Origin: Symbiodinium natans
Lineage: Eukaryota > Sar > Dinophyceae > Suessiales > Symbiodiniaceae
Assembly: GCA_905221605.1 (NCBI GenBank)
Contig: CAJNDS010002572.1
Span: forward strand, 164,001 to 228,000
DNA: 64,000 bases
Reading direction: 5' to 3'
Shown: in pieces, positions 52,829-63,108 of the stretch
Position numbering within the stretch: the stretch's first letter is position 1
How the letters are laid out: the number at the start of each line of letters is the position of its first letter
The notes under the pieces: generated by a model
The model's input: only the letters and a program-made list of their open reading frames with translations
What the model was told of the DNA's origin: nothing
The model's database searches: none
Made by a program: the position numbers and the translations under genes

Positions 52829-52871
52829 AGCATCCTGGAAGCGGCGCGCCTGTCCCTGGACCCGGCGCCAG
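52829..52871 (+). CDS. transporter exon a
   Basis: Encodes SILEAARLSLDPAP; GA donor, phase 1. The N-terminus is upstream of this or begins here; no start codon identified. Confidence 0.5.
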
Positions 52872-55190
52872 GACTCCTCGGGGCTCTAGGGTCTTAGGGT
52901 TTCAGGGGCCCGTAGAAAGAGCCCTCAAATGCCTGGAGCACCGACATGCCAAGCGCTCCCGATTACAGGAGCCGTGGACAAGACGGCCGTCTGGGGGCTT
53001 TACTGCATGTGCCGTGGCCTTCGGGTTTAGGGTTTAAGGCTTAGTGTTTTGGGGTTTAGGGTCTAGAGTTTTGGGTTTTGGGTTTTGGGTCCAGGGTTTT
53101 GGGTTTAGGGTTTAGGGGTTAGGGGCTCATAGTTGTTTTGTGTTTTCAGGGCTTAGGGCACCTGAAAGATGTCCAAGGACTTCTCGAGATGCCTTGACCC
53201 CAGCCAGAGGAAGCCCCGAGCCCCAAAGCCTCCAAAGCCCTGAAGCCCTAAGCCCTAGACCCTAGACCCTAAACCCTAAACCCTAAACCCTAAACCCTAA
53301 ACCCTAAACCCTAAACCCTTCATAGGTATGCCATCGTGGGCCTCATCTACGGCTTCGTCTCGCGCCGCGGCACCGTGTTTATGTGCGCGGAGAGGCAAGG
53401 GTTCCGTCTGCACGGAGCTGGAGAAGGATGAAGGTTTAGGGTTGAGGGCTTAGCGCCTGGGACTTTAGGGGTTTATGGTTCAGGGTTTAAGGTTGGCTTA
53501 ACCTGAAACCCCAAAACTCTAAACCCTAAGACTCTAAACCCAAAGACTCTGAACCCTAAATCCAAACCCCTAAACCCTAAACCCCAAGGACACGGCCTAA
53601 ACCGAACCTTAGAGCCCCCGCTTATCGACTCGAGGACGCCCTGAAGACATCAACCCTGAAACCCCAAATCCTGAAGCATTTGAAACCCTAAAACTTCCAA
53701 GGGACTACATCAACCCGGAACCCTAGACCCTAAACCCTAAACCCAAGAATCAAAGACCCTAAAACCCTAAACCCTCCCGAGGAACTACATCAACATCCCG
53801 TTCTGCCCCCTAAACCCTGAACCCTAAACCCTAAACCCTAAACCCCAAACCCTAAACCCTAAACCCGAGGAACTACATCAACATCCCCATCTGCCAATAC
53901 GTGTTCGGCCCGCTTGGGGCCGCCGGCCGTGCTTCGGTGCAGACTCTTGGACATGAGACCAAGGCTGATTCGGATTTAGGGCTTGGGGTTAAGGGTTTAG
54001 GGTTTAGGGCTAGGGTTTAGGGTTTAGGGTTTGGGGGTTAGAGTTTAGGGTTTAGGGTTTGAGGCTTCGGGTTTAGAGTTTACGGTCGGTTGAGGGTTAC
54101 GGGTGAATGGCTTAGGGGGGGGGGGGGGGGGGGGAGTTGGGGTCTGAGGCTTCGGGTTGAAGTCATGGGTTTGGGGTATGTGGATTTCTGCAAGTCGCGA
54201 GGGTTTCATTATACTGGTTCACTGAAAGCCACATGAAGCCCTGAACTCTCAACACGTCGCCCGACGCCAAGAATGTCTCCGGGCTTCGGGACCCTGAACC
54301 CTCAACCTCAAGCCCTAAGCCCTAAACACCCCAACCCTCCCCAAGCCCAAAACATCCCAAAACATCCCAAGCCCTTCGCGACCTTGGTGCTCTTTTGGGA
54401 GACGCTGTGGAGTCAGAAGGGTTCTTTTCCCAGTTTGGGTTCAAGCTAAACCCCAATCAACCCTTAAGCCTCTAAACCCCAAAGCCCCAGTCTTGAGAGT
54501 GTCCCATGGCCACCAAGGCAATGCAACATTTCGGCAGCTTGCCTGCACTCAAAAGTCCTTGCCAACTGGAGATGAGGGTGTCCGAAATTAGGGGTACCTT
54601 TTTGGGGCCATTCTTATAGGAGAATCTTTTTGGGGGACGATGATTAGGGTCCCTTACTTTCGTAAACCCCCGCTATGCATGGTAGGATTGCCCACAAGGT
54701 CTCTTGACTTGGCACCAGGCTGTGGATTCTTGGGTCCCCAGAAACCTGAAGCGGTTCTACGCTGCAGGTATCGCTGACGCAGATGCCGTGGAACTTCAAG
54801 ATCTTCTACGGCCTTCTGCTGGACCAGCTGGGTTTCTGCGGGACAAGGCGACAGGGGCGGGACTTGCTGGATGCTTCGCAACATGTAACTACGAGGAATA
54901 TGCTATACAACCTACACCCTAAATCCTAAACCTCCCCCCAAAACCCTGAAAGCAACAAGCCCTCCCAGTGCTTCGCCAGCTGGCAGTTACACCTGGAACA
55001 GTGAAAGCATGTAGGGCACGATGACCCTGAACCCTAAACCCTAGACTGCCCTAGACACCAAACCCTAAACCCTGAACCTTTAACCCTAAGCCTTAAACCT
55101 TAAACCCTACACCCTAGACCATAAACCCTAAACCCTAAACCTTAAACCCTAAGAGAGCCCACAAACCTTTAGATCCAAGCCGCAAAATAA

Positions 55191-55225
<35 letters not shown>

Positions 55226-58200
55226 GCCTATCTTGGTTAGAAGGGGTAAATTGGGGAGCTTCCATTCCGTTGGGTACCCTATTGGGGTCCTTATTGAAAA
55301 GGACATCTTACCGTTTTGGGGGTCTATTCTAGGGTCTCCTATTTTCCTAAACCACCAAATAGGGGGGGGGGGGGGGGGGGGGGGGGCTCTCTTCGTTAGA
55401 AGGGGTATCTCGCGTAGCTTGTATTCCGTTTTTTGCTTGGGTTTGGGCTTTGGGCTTTGGGCTTTAAGCTTTAGGCTTGTAAACGGGAAGTTTAGATAGC
55501 CATCCAGACTTCTGTGTTGTGCACTACGCCCACGGCCGAAGGCGGCGCGGTTGGATCATCTTCGGCTGGACCAGTTCACTGTGCCTTCGCAGCAGCGGTA
55601 CTTCTGGGAAGAAGCGCTAGGGTTTAGGGTTTAGGGTTTAGGGTTTAGGGTGTAGGGTGTAGGGTTTATTGTGGAAAACAGCAAAGCTCATCCTTACCAT
55701 TGTACCCAACCATGAAGTTGGTCCTGCCCATCCTGCCTGACCCTCCGGGGTCGGATAATTACGAATAATATTCCCATAGGGTCCCTTTTATAAATGTACT
55801 ATAAGAACCCCCCCAGAACCATATTGAGGTTATGAGGTTACTAAGGCCCTTATATTGGATGCATTGGTAATGTCGCTCGTGAGGATCATCTTGGCTTGCA
55901 TGTCGATCCTGGCGCAGAATCTGGCGGACGACGGTAATTTCGCCGTCTACATGATGCTACTCGTGGCTGCTTTGCCAAAAGAAGCACCTTAAGGGCATCT
56001 TACAAGAGCCCAGCAAAGAAAATGCAAGCTGGGAGAAGAAAGTTAGCCCGGACGATCGGTTGCACGCGTTGTCTCTGAAAAAGGGAAGGACGTGAAGCTC
56101 CGAGTGCCCAAAGAAGTCCGGAACCGTAGGTTAGGGTTTGGGGTTTAGGGTTTAGGGTTTAGGGTTTAGGGTTCAGGGTTTAGGGTTTAGGGTTTAGGGT
56201 TTAGGGTTCAGGGTTCAGGGTTTAGGGTTCAGGGTTGGATGTAAAGGGAACGGATTCCCCCAAAAAAGATGGGCGGGTGCGGGATTCGATGCAGACCCCT
56301 TCAAGCAAAGAAACACAAAGTCACCCCTCACCACAAGTCTGCTTCTCGGGGTCTAGACCCTGGAAAAAAATAAGTTTATAAGTGGTGTCAGCATCATGGT
56401 TCACATGCGGGAAGGTTCGTTGTAAGAGGCTCCATGGTTTACTCAAGAAAGGGGCCCCCACCTTGGTCTGATACGATCCTCAAACCCTCAACCATATTGT
56501 AGGGTTTAGGTGTAGGGCTTCGGGGTAGTATGAAGAGGTCATGTGCTTCTTCTACATCTTCTCCGATGTGGCCGGGGACGGCATGACTATCGAGCTGACC
56601 CCCGGCCTACACTGGATCGAGGCGCAGCCCTTGAAGTTACTTCACAGGCCCTGAGCCTTCTGGGGGTGACCGAAAATCGGGGTGCCCTTTGGGGGTCCCT
56701 TTAAGGAGATTCTTGTCGGGTTAATAGGGGTACCCCTATTTGGGAAATACCATATATGAACAAGTTGAAGTTTATCCTCAAGAGAGTCTAGCTCCAACGG
56801 TCGCTTCTTTGGGCGTGACTGGCCTACAAACACACAGCCGACCCCGCACGACCCGACAGAGGGGAATCAGAATGTTGAGCCCTTTTATGGTAGGCACTCT
56901 GACACTGAACTGAGTCATGTAGAATCGAAGCCACAGAGAGCCAACCCCCCCCCCCACTCACGTAGGGTTACAATCTCAAGTTCTTCCAGGCCCACAACCA
57001 TCTACCAAACCCTAAACCCTGAACCCCAAAACGAAAATCCAAAATGCCTCAAGATCCCCGGAATGTCAAGGATGGTGTTTGCAGAACAGTGTAGGGTTTA
57101 AGGCCGATACCTTAGTCGGGCGCTTTCGAGGGTACATCCGAAGACCCCTAAACCCCAAATACCCAAATCCAAAATCCCAAGAGCTGAAATCCCAAACCCG
57201 AAGCCCCAAATCCTAAACCCCAAGCCCTAGACCCCAAACCTAGACCCCAAACTCTAGTGAACCCCAAACCCTAAACACCAAGCCCTAAACCCTAAACCCC
57301 AAACCCCCTAAACCCCAAACCGAAACCAAGACCCCGAAAACCCAAGGAGCAAGCTGGAACCGCCAGAGACGCGGGGCTACATCCTCACCACCGGCCAGCT
57401 CCTGGGCTGTTATGCTGTTACCCTAAACCCTACCCCCTAAATCCTGTCTAATTCGGTATATGTCTATACGTATAACATATACAAATGTAGATATGTACAC
57501 ATACATAGCATACACATATGTATTTATATGTGCTAGAGTTAGGAGTCATAAGGGCCATGCACCATCACATGCGTTCACAGTTGTTAATTCTCCAGTGGAG
57601 GGCTCGGTGAAGTTGAACGGCGGGGCTTCAGGGCCTTTAGGTTTTTCTCTTAAGGACTTTAGGCCGTTTAGGTGGTTTTTTGGCGGCTTGAGACGTTTGC
57701 GTTTAGGTTCTTTTAAGGGTTTAGGGGCCCGAGGGGCCCGGGGGGTTCAAGGGCTTAAGGTGTTTTGCGGGGAGGGCCGGTTAAGGTCTGCATCGAGCTT
57801 ACAGGTTCGCTCAACAAGCACAGAGAGTCCGCAAGAGGGTCGGGATAATAATCTTCAGGTACAAGGTACAGGGGTCTTGGGCAGTTTGGAGCAAGTAGAG
57901 CTGCTGGAGTGTTTCGGGAAGTCTTCTTCATGGTGATTGCGGAAAGCCCAAGGGCTTCGAAACCTAAAACATCTAAGCCCGCATTATTCAAGGCGGTATA
58001 CATAGTGCGCCCATCTCATCGCCAGCCTAGGATGGTCCGTTTTGCGACGACAACGCTGACGAACGTGTGCCTTCGCGGCATGCGAAGCGGGCCTGGTAGG
58101 TTTCGGCTCGTAAGAATGGTTGTTTTCCGATTCTCCTCCTTAAAGTCTTAAGTCCCCCCTGAAAAGAAACTGGCTTCCTTTGCCAGGCTGGGCATCCTTG

Positions 58201-61200
58201 CCATGAACGGCAAGTACTACTACCCTCCCCACCGCGAGGGCGTCGCCCGGGCGGCACGTGAACATCAGCATGGCGGGGCATGGAAGGGGTTTAAGGGTGA
58301 CATGGCGGATGGGGACACAAAAGCCGAAGCCCTAAACCCTAAACCCCCCAACGCTAAACCTCAACCCTCAAACCCTAGTCCGGTTGAACTCAACGCATGC
58401 CTTCTAGGGTTGAAGGCGCCTTGTGTTTGCTTTGGGTACACACCGTGTCGCTGGTGCTCCAGTACTCATAAGGAGCCAGGGGGTCATATTCCCCTATGAA
58501 GGCATTCTCTTACAGAGGGCGTAGTTGGGGCCCTCACACACCCCTCGGTTCCTCATCAAGTACTGTACCGGTTGGCATGTTTGGGAGACCTCCGACAAAA
58601 GGGCTGCGCAGCCACCACCGTCTTATGTTGGGAGGTTCCCCTCTTCCTAACAGTCCTAACAGTCCTTAATGGGCGTTATAGTCGGAGGTACTAGAATCCC
58701 TATTAAGGACTGTTAGTAGAAGGGGGAACATCCCAAGTCTTATGCAGGGGTGGGCGCGCTGAGGATTCCAACGACACGATCTTCTCGTTCGAGCTCTCGT
58801 TTTGGGAGGCATCCCGAGGGCCGAGGGCAACAGGAGAAAGAGCCATGTGCCTCCGAATTCTGCTGTGGCCGCGACTCTAAACCCTAAACCCTGAACCCAA
58901 AATGGGCGGGTTTAAACCCTAAACCCTAAACCCTAAACCCTAAACCCTAAACCCTAAACCCTAAACCCTAAACCCTAAACCCTAAACCCTAAACCCTAAA
59001 CCCTAAACCCTAAACCCTAAACCCTAAACCCTAAACCCTATCGGACGTGATGGACTCGGATGCTCGTACGCGCGCGGTTCCGATGCCCGGCCGGCCCCTG
59101 AGGTCCACCTGGTCTTGGTTTGCATGGCGCTGCCCTTCTGGGGCTTCATGGTCTACCTCCTACAGGACATCAGGGGGGGGGGGGGGGGGGGTATAAGGGG
59201 TTTTAGGGTTTTAGGGTTTAGGGTTTAGGGTTTAGGGTTTAGGGTTTAGGGTTTCGGGGGTATAAGGAATAAGAAGGGGGGGGGGGGGGTGTATAAGGAG
59301 GGCACAATGGGGACATAAGAGGGAGCCAGGGCTTGTAGTGGTTTTCTACCCCTATCGTGTCCGACCCGTGTTGAATTAAGAGCTCTGTGCTGTGTCCGCT
59401 TCTCACGTGGTCGTGGAGTTGCTTGTTTGGCTTTAAGGGGGATGACTTTTCCAGCGACTTCTGTTGCAGAGCATCCCTGTCAACTTTGGGCATGACGCTT
59501 CCGAAAGCCTGAAAAACAAGGGTGCCCCTCATTGTAATCAAAAATATTATGGTTTCTGGGCTACCAAGCTTGGACTTAGGGTACTCTACGTCTCGTAAGA
59601 CTGCGAAAGGATCACAACATCCCCCTCCACCCAATTGTTCTCATTTAGGAGCGGGCGCCCGCACCCACTTGACACACAAACCCTCATGAAGCTTTGCACC
59701 TCAAACCATGCCACCCTCTACCCACGCCTCTATGCCCACCTACGTTACAACTGCTAGATTCCAACGAATAGGAACACCCTCCCCCGCCCAAAGCAAAGAC
59801 ACAATGAACAAAAAACAAGAACATGGTAGAGCGCCCTTGAGCGGACCCGAACAGGGGTTTCTAAACCTCCAGCCCATGCTCTTGTGCAGGATCCGCCGCA
59901 GCAAGTAGTTCTGATGCATAGTCCACAAGACGTTCTCAAAGAGATGTGGAAGGCCTGGCGCTGGGCTCGGGGGGATAGCGGGGGCTTGGCACAGTCAGGG
60001 TTTCGGGTCTAAGCCCAAAACCCTAAACCCTAAACCCTAAACTCTAAACCCTAAACCCTAAACCCTAAACCCAAAACCCTAAACCCTAAACCCTAAACCG
60101 ATTCCGGTTACTGGACTGACTGCCAGAGGGCCCCTCGGTCGGTTCTGCATCGCCGGCATCACTGGGCACCACTCCAGGGGATAGGGTTTAGGGTTTAGGG
60201 TTTAGGGTTTAGGGTTTAGGGTTTAGGGTTTAGGGTTTAGGGCTGGGCACTCCAGGGATTCTCTGAAAACAATCTCAGGTTGGGCGCCCCATTACCCGGG
60301 GACGCGAGGGATTCTCCAGGGGACACTCTTGGGGCCTAAACCCTAAATCCTAAACCCTAAACCCTAAACCCTAAAACCCTAAAACCCTAAAACCCTAAAA
60401 CCCTAAAACCCTAAAACCCTAAACCCTAAACCCCAATTCTCTGAACATACTCTGGGTGCTCCAGGGATGGTCTGGAGATACCTTGGGGTCCATACTTGCA
60501 GGTTCATGGGAACTCATCAAAGCAGGGTTGGTATTCCGAAAGCTTGTCAGAACCTTGTTGTGGGTACTTACCTGCAAGCACCCATGGAACCTCGTACTCC
60601 CTGGGTGTATACGGGCATTCTGGAAATCGTGGTCCTTCTTGGCGCCTGCTTTCTCAGCCTGATATTCTGAAGGGGTCCCCACAAGGGACCACAGCTTGAA
60701 AAACAGCCCATAAGAATAGCTTGCCGCCTCGCCAAAAGTCCCCCTGCCCCCCCAGCTGGTCAGGTCATGAAGACAAAAGTGATGTTTTACCTCATCGTTT
60801 TTGCGCTGGGCCCCTTGCCAGTTTTACCACGGCCCGAAAGCCTATTGAGGATGTTACTGGACCCTGAGCAAACCAGCGCTTTAATCTTGGGTTTAGGGGT
60901 TGAGGGTTCAGGGTCTAGGGTTTAGGGTTTAGGGTTTAGGGTGCCACGTTGGGGGCCGTTTTCGTAGGGCGGAGACTTCGCCACAGCCCCCTGCGAGGTT
61001 CTTGAAGGGCCTTTGAGGCGTTCAGAGCTGCAAGCCAACCCGATAAGCCAAGGGTTTGCCTAAAAACCCAACACCTACGATTTTTGGTAAGTTCCCTACA
61101 AGCTCCAAAAGGGCCTCCATAAGTGTGACCGACAAAAACCGTGGGTCTCAAGGTACGGTCGAGGGTCTTGTGGGAGCCCTGAAGCCCCGAGACTCTTCGT

Positions 61201-63100
61201 CGGATCCTCGAGGCTCCGGTTGAAGGTTCGTAGACCAGTCGGGTGCGACAGCTTGAATCTTCAAGTTGCGTCGTCGGTGTCTGCTTTGGCGTAGCTTCCA
61301 AGCCTATACCCAGCAAAAGGTTGCCTTACTACTGCCTTACTACCTAGCTTGATCGGTGGAGTCGCTCCATCCAGCGAAAGGTGTGGGTCAAGCCCGCTAC
61401 TCCACGCCTTCCTAAGGCAACATGGCCATTGCCAGCATGCTCAACCCGGCTCAGAACATCATTGCATTTATTGCAGCGCCATCGACGCTGCAGAATTCGG
61501 TTCCGGACTCAGTCTCAACCCTGAGCCCTAAACCCAAAAAGAGCACAGGTTTGGATTTGCCTGCTTGGTATTCAGACAGGAGTCACGGTGAACCTGCACA
61601 AGCCGCCTTCCCAAATCTCCAGCTTTCTCTACGTCATGCTCGTAAAGCCTTTTCCCGTTTCGCCTAAGGGCCCAATACCCGTCCCTCAATTACGAAGTAT
61701 ACATCCAAGCACTTTTTAAGGTGTATGTCTTCATTGTGGGATTCTTGGGCTCTGTGGGTAACTGAGGTTGATGTGGACCTCACTTTCTGTCGGCCCTAGA
61801 CCGCCATAGAACCAACGTATAGATATTTTACAGTCTATGTCCAGATCATTTGGGCGGTGACACGGGATCCTTTCCTCGCTTCGAGGTTGAGCAAGAGCAA
61901 CTCCGACCCTTATTTCGGGATTAGGGTTTAGGGTTTAGGGCGCAGTTGTCGTGCATATGCAGAGACGGTCTGAAGCCCCCCTACTTTCACTTTTTTGCGT
62001 GTATGCCGATAGAGTTGCACATAGAGGCTTGCATCAGCAAGTCTTCCATGGGGTGCAACAGGTTCATTGCAAAGACTTTGCAGTGAGTATGTGACTAGAG
62101 CAGGGCGACCAACCGAGCATCCATATGCAACTCCCTCCCAATAAGAGTACAGGCAACCCGCCCGATCAGCGATCTTAGATTTTAGAGGATCATCAGACAG
62201 AGTTGTAAACGTCTCCATGCGCCACCTCGGCAGCCGGGCCGGCCCAAGCCACACCCAAGCTGCGCATCGCGGAGTTTCCAGTCCGCGTGGTCGGGCTGCA
62301 GATGAGGCGAGCGCAGATCGAGGAACAAGACGCCAGACAGCAGCCGACTCGCAAACCCGAAACCCTTGAGCCGGCAGCAGAAGTGAGCTTGGGGGCCGTT
62401 TCGCCTGGACGATTAGCAGCAAAGCCTTGCAGCCTCAGCAGGTTGTGCAAAAGCTTCGGTGCACTTGGTTGTCTGTGCTCGTGTGTTGCTCAGCGAACTT
62501 GGGGTCGGGTGTTCATGGCTTGTTGCCACGTGAAGCTTCAGGCTGTCCTATTAGGGGCAGGGGGGGGGGGGGTTTTGTGGTGGGTGGGAGAAAGGGGAAG
62601 GAGAGCGTTCTTAGTCCGCTTGTTCCAGACGCCTCTCGGCCGGAAGGGGAAGCGAATGCCCGATGAGGGAGGTCGAATAATGCTGAGGAACCCTAAGCCC
62701 TAAACCACTCCCCACTTGACCTCATTTTGACAAGAACTAGATCTTTCGAGCGATGCTGTCATGACGTGGGTTCTAGGACAAAGCCTGGAACAGAAAAGTT
62801 TGAAGTGAGGTCGGCACCTTTGCCGGGAACGCGATGTTCCTGATAGGCTGCGAGGGCAGAGAGGGAGCAGCGAAAGGGCGGCAGCGACTTTGCGCATGTG
62901 TGTTGCTGGGTTCTCTTGTGGGAAGAATGACATGACTGGGAGGCAATCCTCCGTTCCCTCCCCTCCCAAAACAAAAAACACAGCACTGCTGAAAAGTCAA
63001 CCTTGCTGGGCACCCTCAGCGGATCTTCTCGGCAGGTGTCTTCCTCTTCCGGCGCTATTTCATGACGCGTAACTGGCGCATGACATTTGTGTGGACGGCC
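52829..63100 (+). CDS. folate-biopterin transporter (BT1)-like membrane protein, split gene
   Basis: Multi-pass transporter of the major facilitator type. Exons with joining phases: 52829-52871, 52969-53008, 53326-53394, 53870-53918, 54768-54841, 55542-55580, 55884-55962 (or 55965), 56538-56593, 57347-57405. Further exons with less certain ends: 58187-58238, 58764-58803, 59103-59165, 60764-60809, 61417-61499 and 61580-63100 in part. Diagnostic stretches are MPWNFKIFYGLLLD (PW.xKPxxGxxxD), GRRGWIIFGW (GYRRxxW), FSDVAGDGMTIE (sDvxaDaxvvE) and PETRGYILTT. Hydrophobic exons alternate with short loops. The substrate cannot be predicted; relatives carry folates or pterins. Donors are GC, GT or GA. 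The gene may run past the window; no stop was confidently placed. Confidence 0.7.
52969..53008 (+). CDS. transporter exon b
   Basis: Encodes AVDKTAVWGLYCM(Y), GT donor; joins exon c in phase 2, giving CMYAIVGLIYG. Confidence 0.65.
53262..53319 (-). repeat. CCCTAAA array before transporter exon c
   Basis: About eight units ending within seven bases of the acceptor. Confidence 0.95.
53326..53394 (+). CDS. transporter exon c, membrane segment
   Basis: CATAG|G acceptor, GC donor. Encodes YAIVGLIYGFVSRRGTVFMC, then AE. Confidence 0.75.
53811..53868 (-). repeat. CCCTAAA array before transporter exon d
   Basis: About eight units merging into CCCGAG|G, the exon d acceptor. Confidence 0.95.
53870..53918 (+). 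CDS. transporter exon d
   Basis: Encodes NYINIPICQYVFGPLG; GC donor, phase 0. Its first 20 bp are echoed at 53701 and 53779. Confidence 0.75.
54575..54671. mobile_element. small inverted-repeat element, family B copy 4
   Basis: Left GGGTGTCCGAAATTAGGGGT versus reverse-complemented right GGGGGTTTACGAAAGTAAGG. Confidence 0.45.
54768..54841 (+). CDS. transporter exon e: PW...K.xxGxxxD motif
   Basis: CTGCAG|GTA acceptor, GA donor. Encodes VSLTQMPWNFKIFYGLLLDQ, then LGFCG. This is the most diagnostic BT1 segment. Confidence 0.8.
55189..55386. repeat. paired G-tracts
   Basis: G-tracts of roughly 35 bp (55189-55224) and 25 bp (55362-55386) at the start of two related segments (both followed by TTCGTTAGAAGGGG or TTGGTTAGAAGGGG). 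Confidence 0.85.
55542..55580 (+). CDS. transporter exon f
   Basis: CGAAG|G acceptor, GT donor. Encodes RRGWIIFGWTSS(L), joining exon e as GRRGW. Confidence 0.78.
55884..55962 (+). CDS. transporter exon g, membrane segment
   Basis: GTGAG|G acceptor. Encodes IILACMSILAQNLADDGNFA, then VYMMLL. The donor is GT at 55963 or GC at 55966, both phase 0. Confidence 0.75.
56135..56237 (+). repeat. TTTAGGG array
   Basis: About 13 units with TTCAGGG variants, in the intron after exon g. Confidence 0.95.
56538..56593 (+). CDS. transporter exon h: DV.xDxxxxE motif
   Basis: AAGAG|GTC acceptor, GC donor. Encodes VMCFFYIFSDVAGDGMTI(E). Confidence 0.78.
56661..56755. mobile_element. small inverted-repeat element, family B copy 5
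   Basis: Both ends carry an inverted GGGGTRCCC box and a TTTCCCAAA-like terminus. Confidence 0.45.
57347..57405 (+). CDS. transporter exon i
   Basis: CCAAG|G acceptor, GC donor. Encodes SKLEPPETRGYILTTGQLL, the cytosolic loop E...RG that follows DV..D in the family. Confidence 0.75.
58187..58238 (+). CDS. transporter exon, later part
   Basis: GCCAG|G acceptor. Encodes LGILAMNGKYYYPPHRE. Phase does not join exon i directly, so another exon lies between. Confidence 0.6.
58628..58736. mobile_element. inverted-repeat element, family A copy 2, with 8-bp target duplication
   Basis: 109 bp. The left end TTGGGAGGTTCCCCTCTTCC and reverse-complemented right end TTGGGATGTTCCCCCTTCTA both run into CTAACAGTCCTTAAT. 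Flanked directly by GTCTTATG on both sides, an exact 8-bp duplication. The left arm has an extra TAACAGTCC. A non-autonomous DNA transposon; 8-bp duplications are typical of hAT. Confidence 0.85.
58764..58803 (+). CDS. transporter exon, later part (tentative)
   Basis: CTGAG|GAT acceptor; encodes DSNDTIFSFELSFW. End approximate. Confidence 0.45.
58913..59041 (-). repeat. long CCCTAAA array
   Basis: About 18 perfect units, about 60 bp upstream of the exon at 59103. Confidence 0.95.
59103..59165 (+). CDS. transporter exon, membrane segment
   Basis: CTGAG|GTC acceptor, GA donor likely. Encodes VHLVLVCMALPFWGFMVYLL, a clear transmembrane helix. A G-tract and then a TTTAGGG array (59206-59254) follow. 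Confidence 0.65.
59206..59254 (+). repeat. TTTAGGG array at intron start
   Basis: About seven units. Confidence 0.9.
60017..60432. repeat. three alternating telomeric arrays
   Basis: CCCTAAA (60017-60099), TTTAGGG (60184-60242), CCCTAAA/CCCTAAAA (60337-60432). By the orientation rule the first gap (60100-60183) could hold an exon; it contains ACCGATTCCGGTTACTGG..., not assigned. Confidence 0.9.
60764..60809 (+). CDS. transporter exon, membrane segment
   Basis: GTCAG|GTC acceptor. Encodes VMKTKVMFYLIVFAL; a GC donor at 60810 joins the next exon in phase, a GT at 60821 does not. Confidence 0.55.
61417..61499 (+). CDS. transporter exon, membrane segment
   Basis: CTAAG|GC acceptor. Encodes NMAIASMLNPAQNIIAFIAA, then PSTLQNS; GT donor. 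Confidence 0.55.
61580..63100 (+). CDS. further candidate exons of the transporter (grouped)
   Basis: Exon-like blocks with AG|G or AG|T acceptors: 61580-61650 (VTVNLHKPPSQISSFLYVML), about 61711-61748 (VYVFIVGFLGSVG, GT donor), about 61845-61883 (VYVQIIWAVTRD), and 63043-63108 (VFLFRRYFMTRNWRMTFVWT). Boundaries and phases were not all resolved. Confidence 0.4.
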
Positions 63101-63108
63101 ATGAGGCT

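Noticed and set aside
62996-63030. Similarity of CTTGCTGGGCACCCTCAGCGG to 45,626-45,652 in the island
   Set aside because: Short and imperfect; not enough to claim a shared element.
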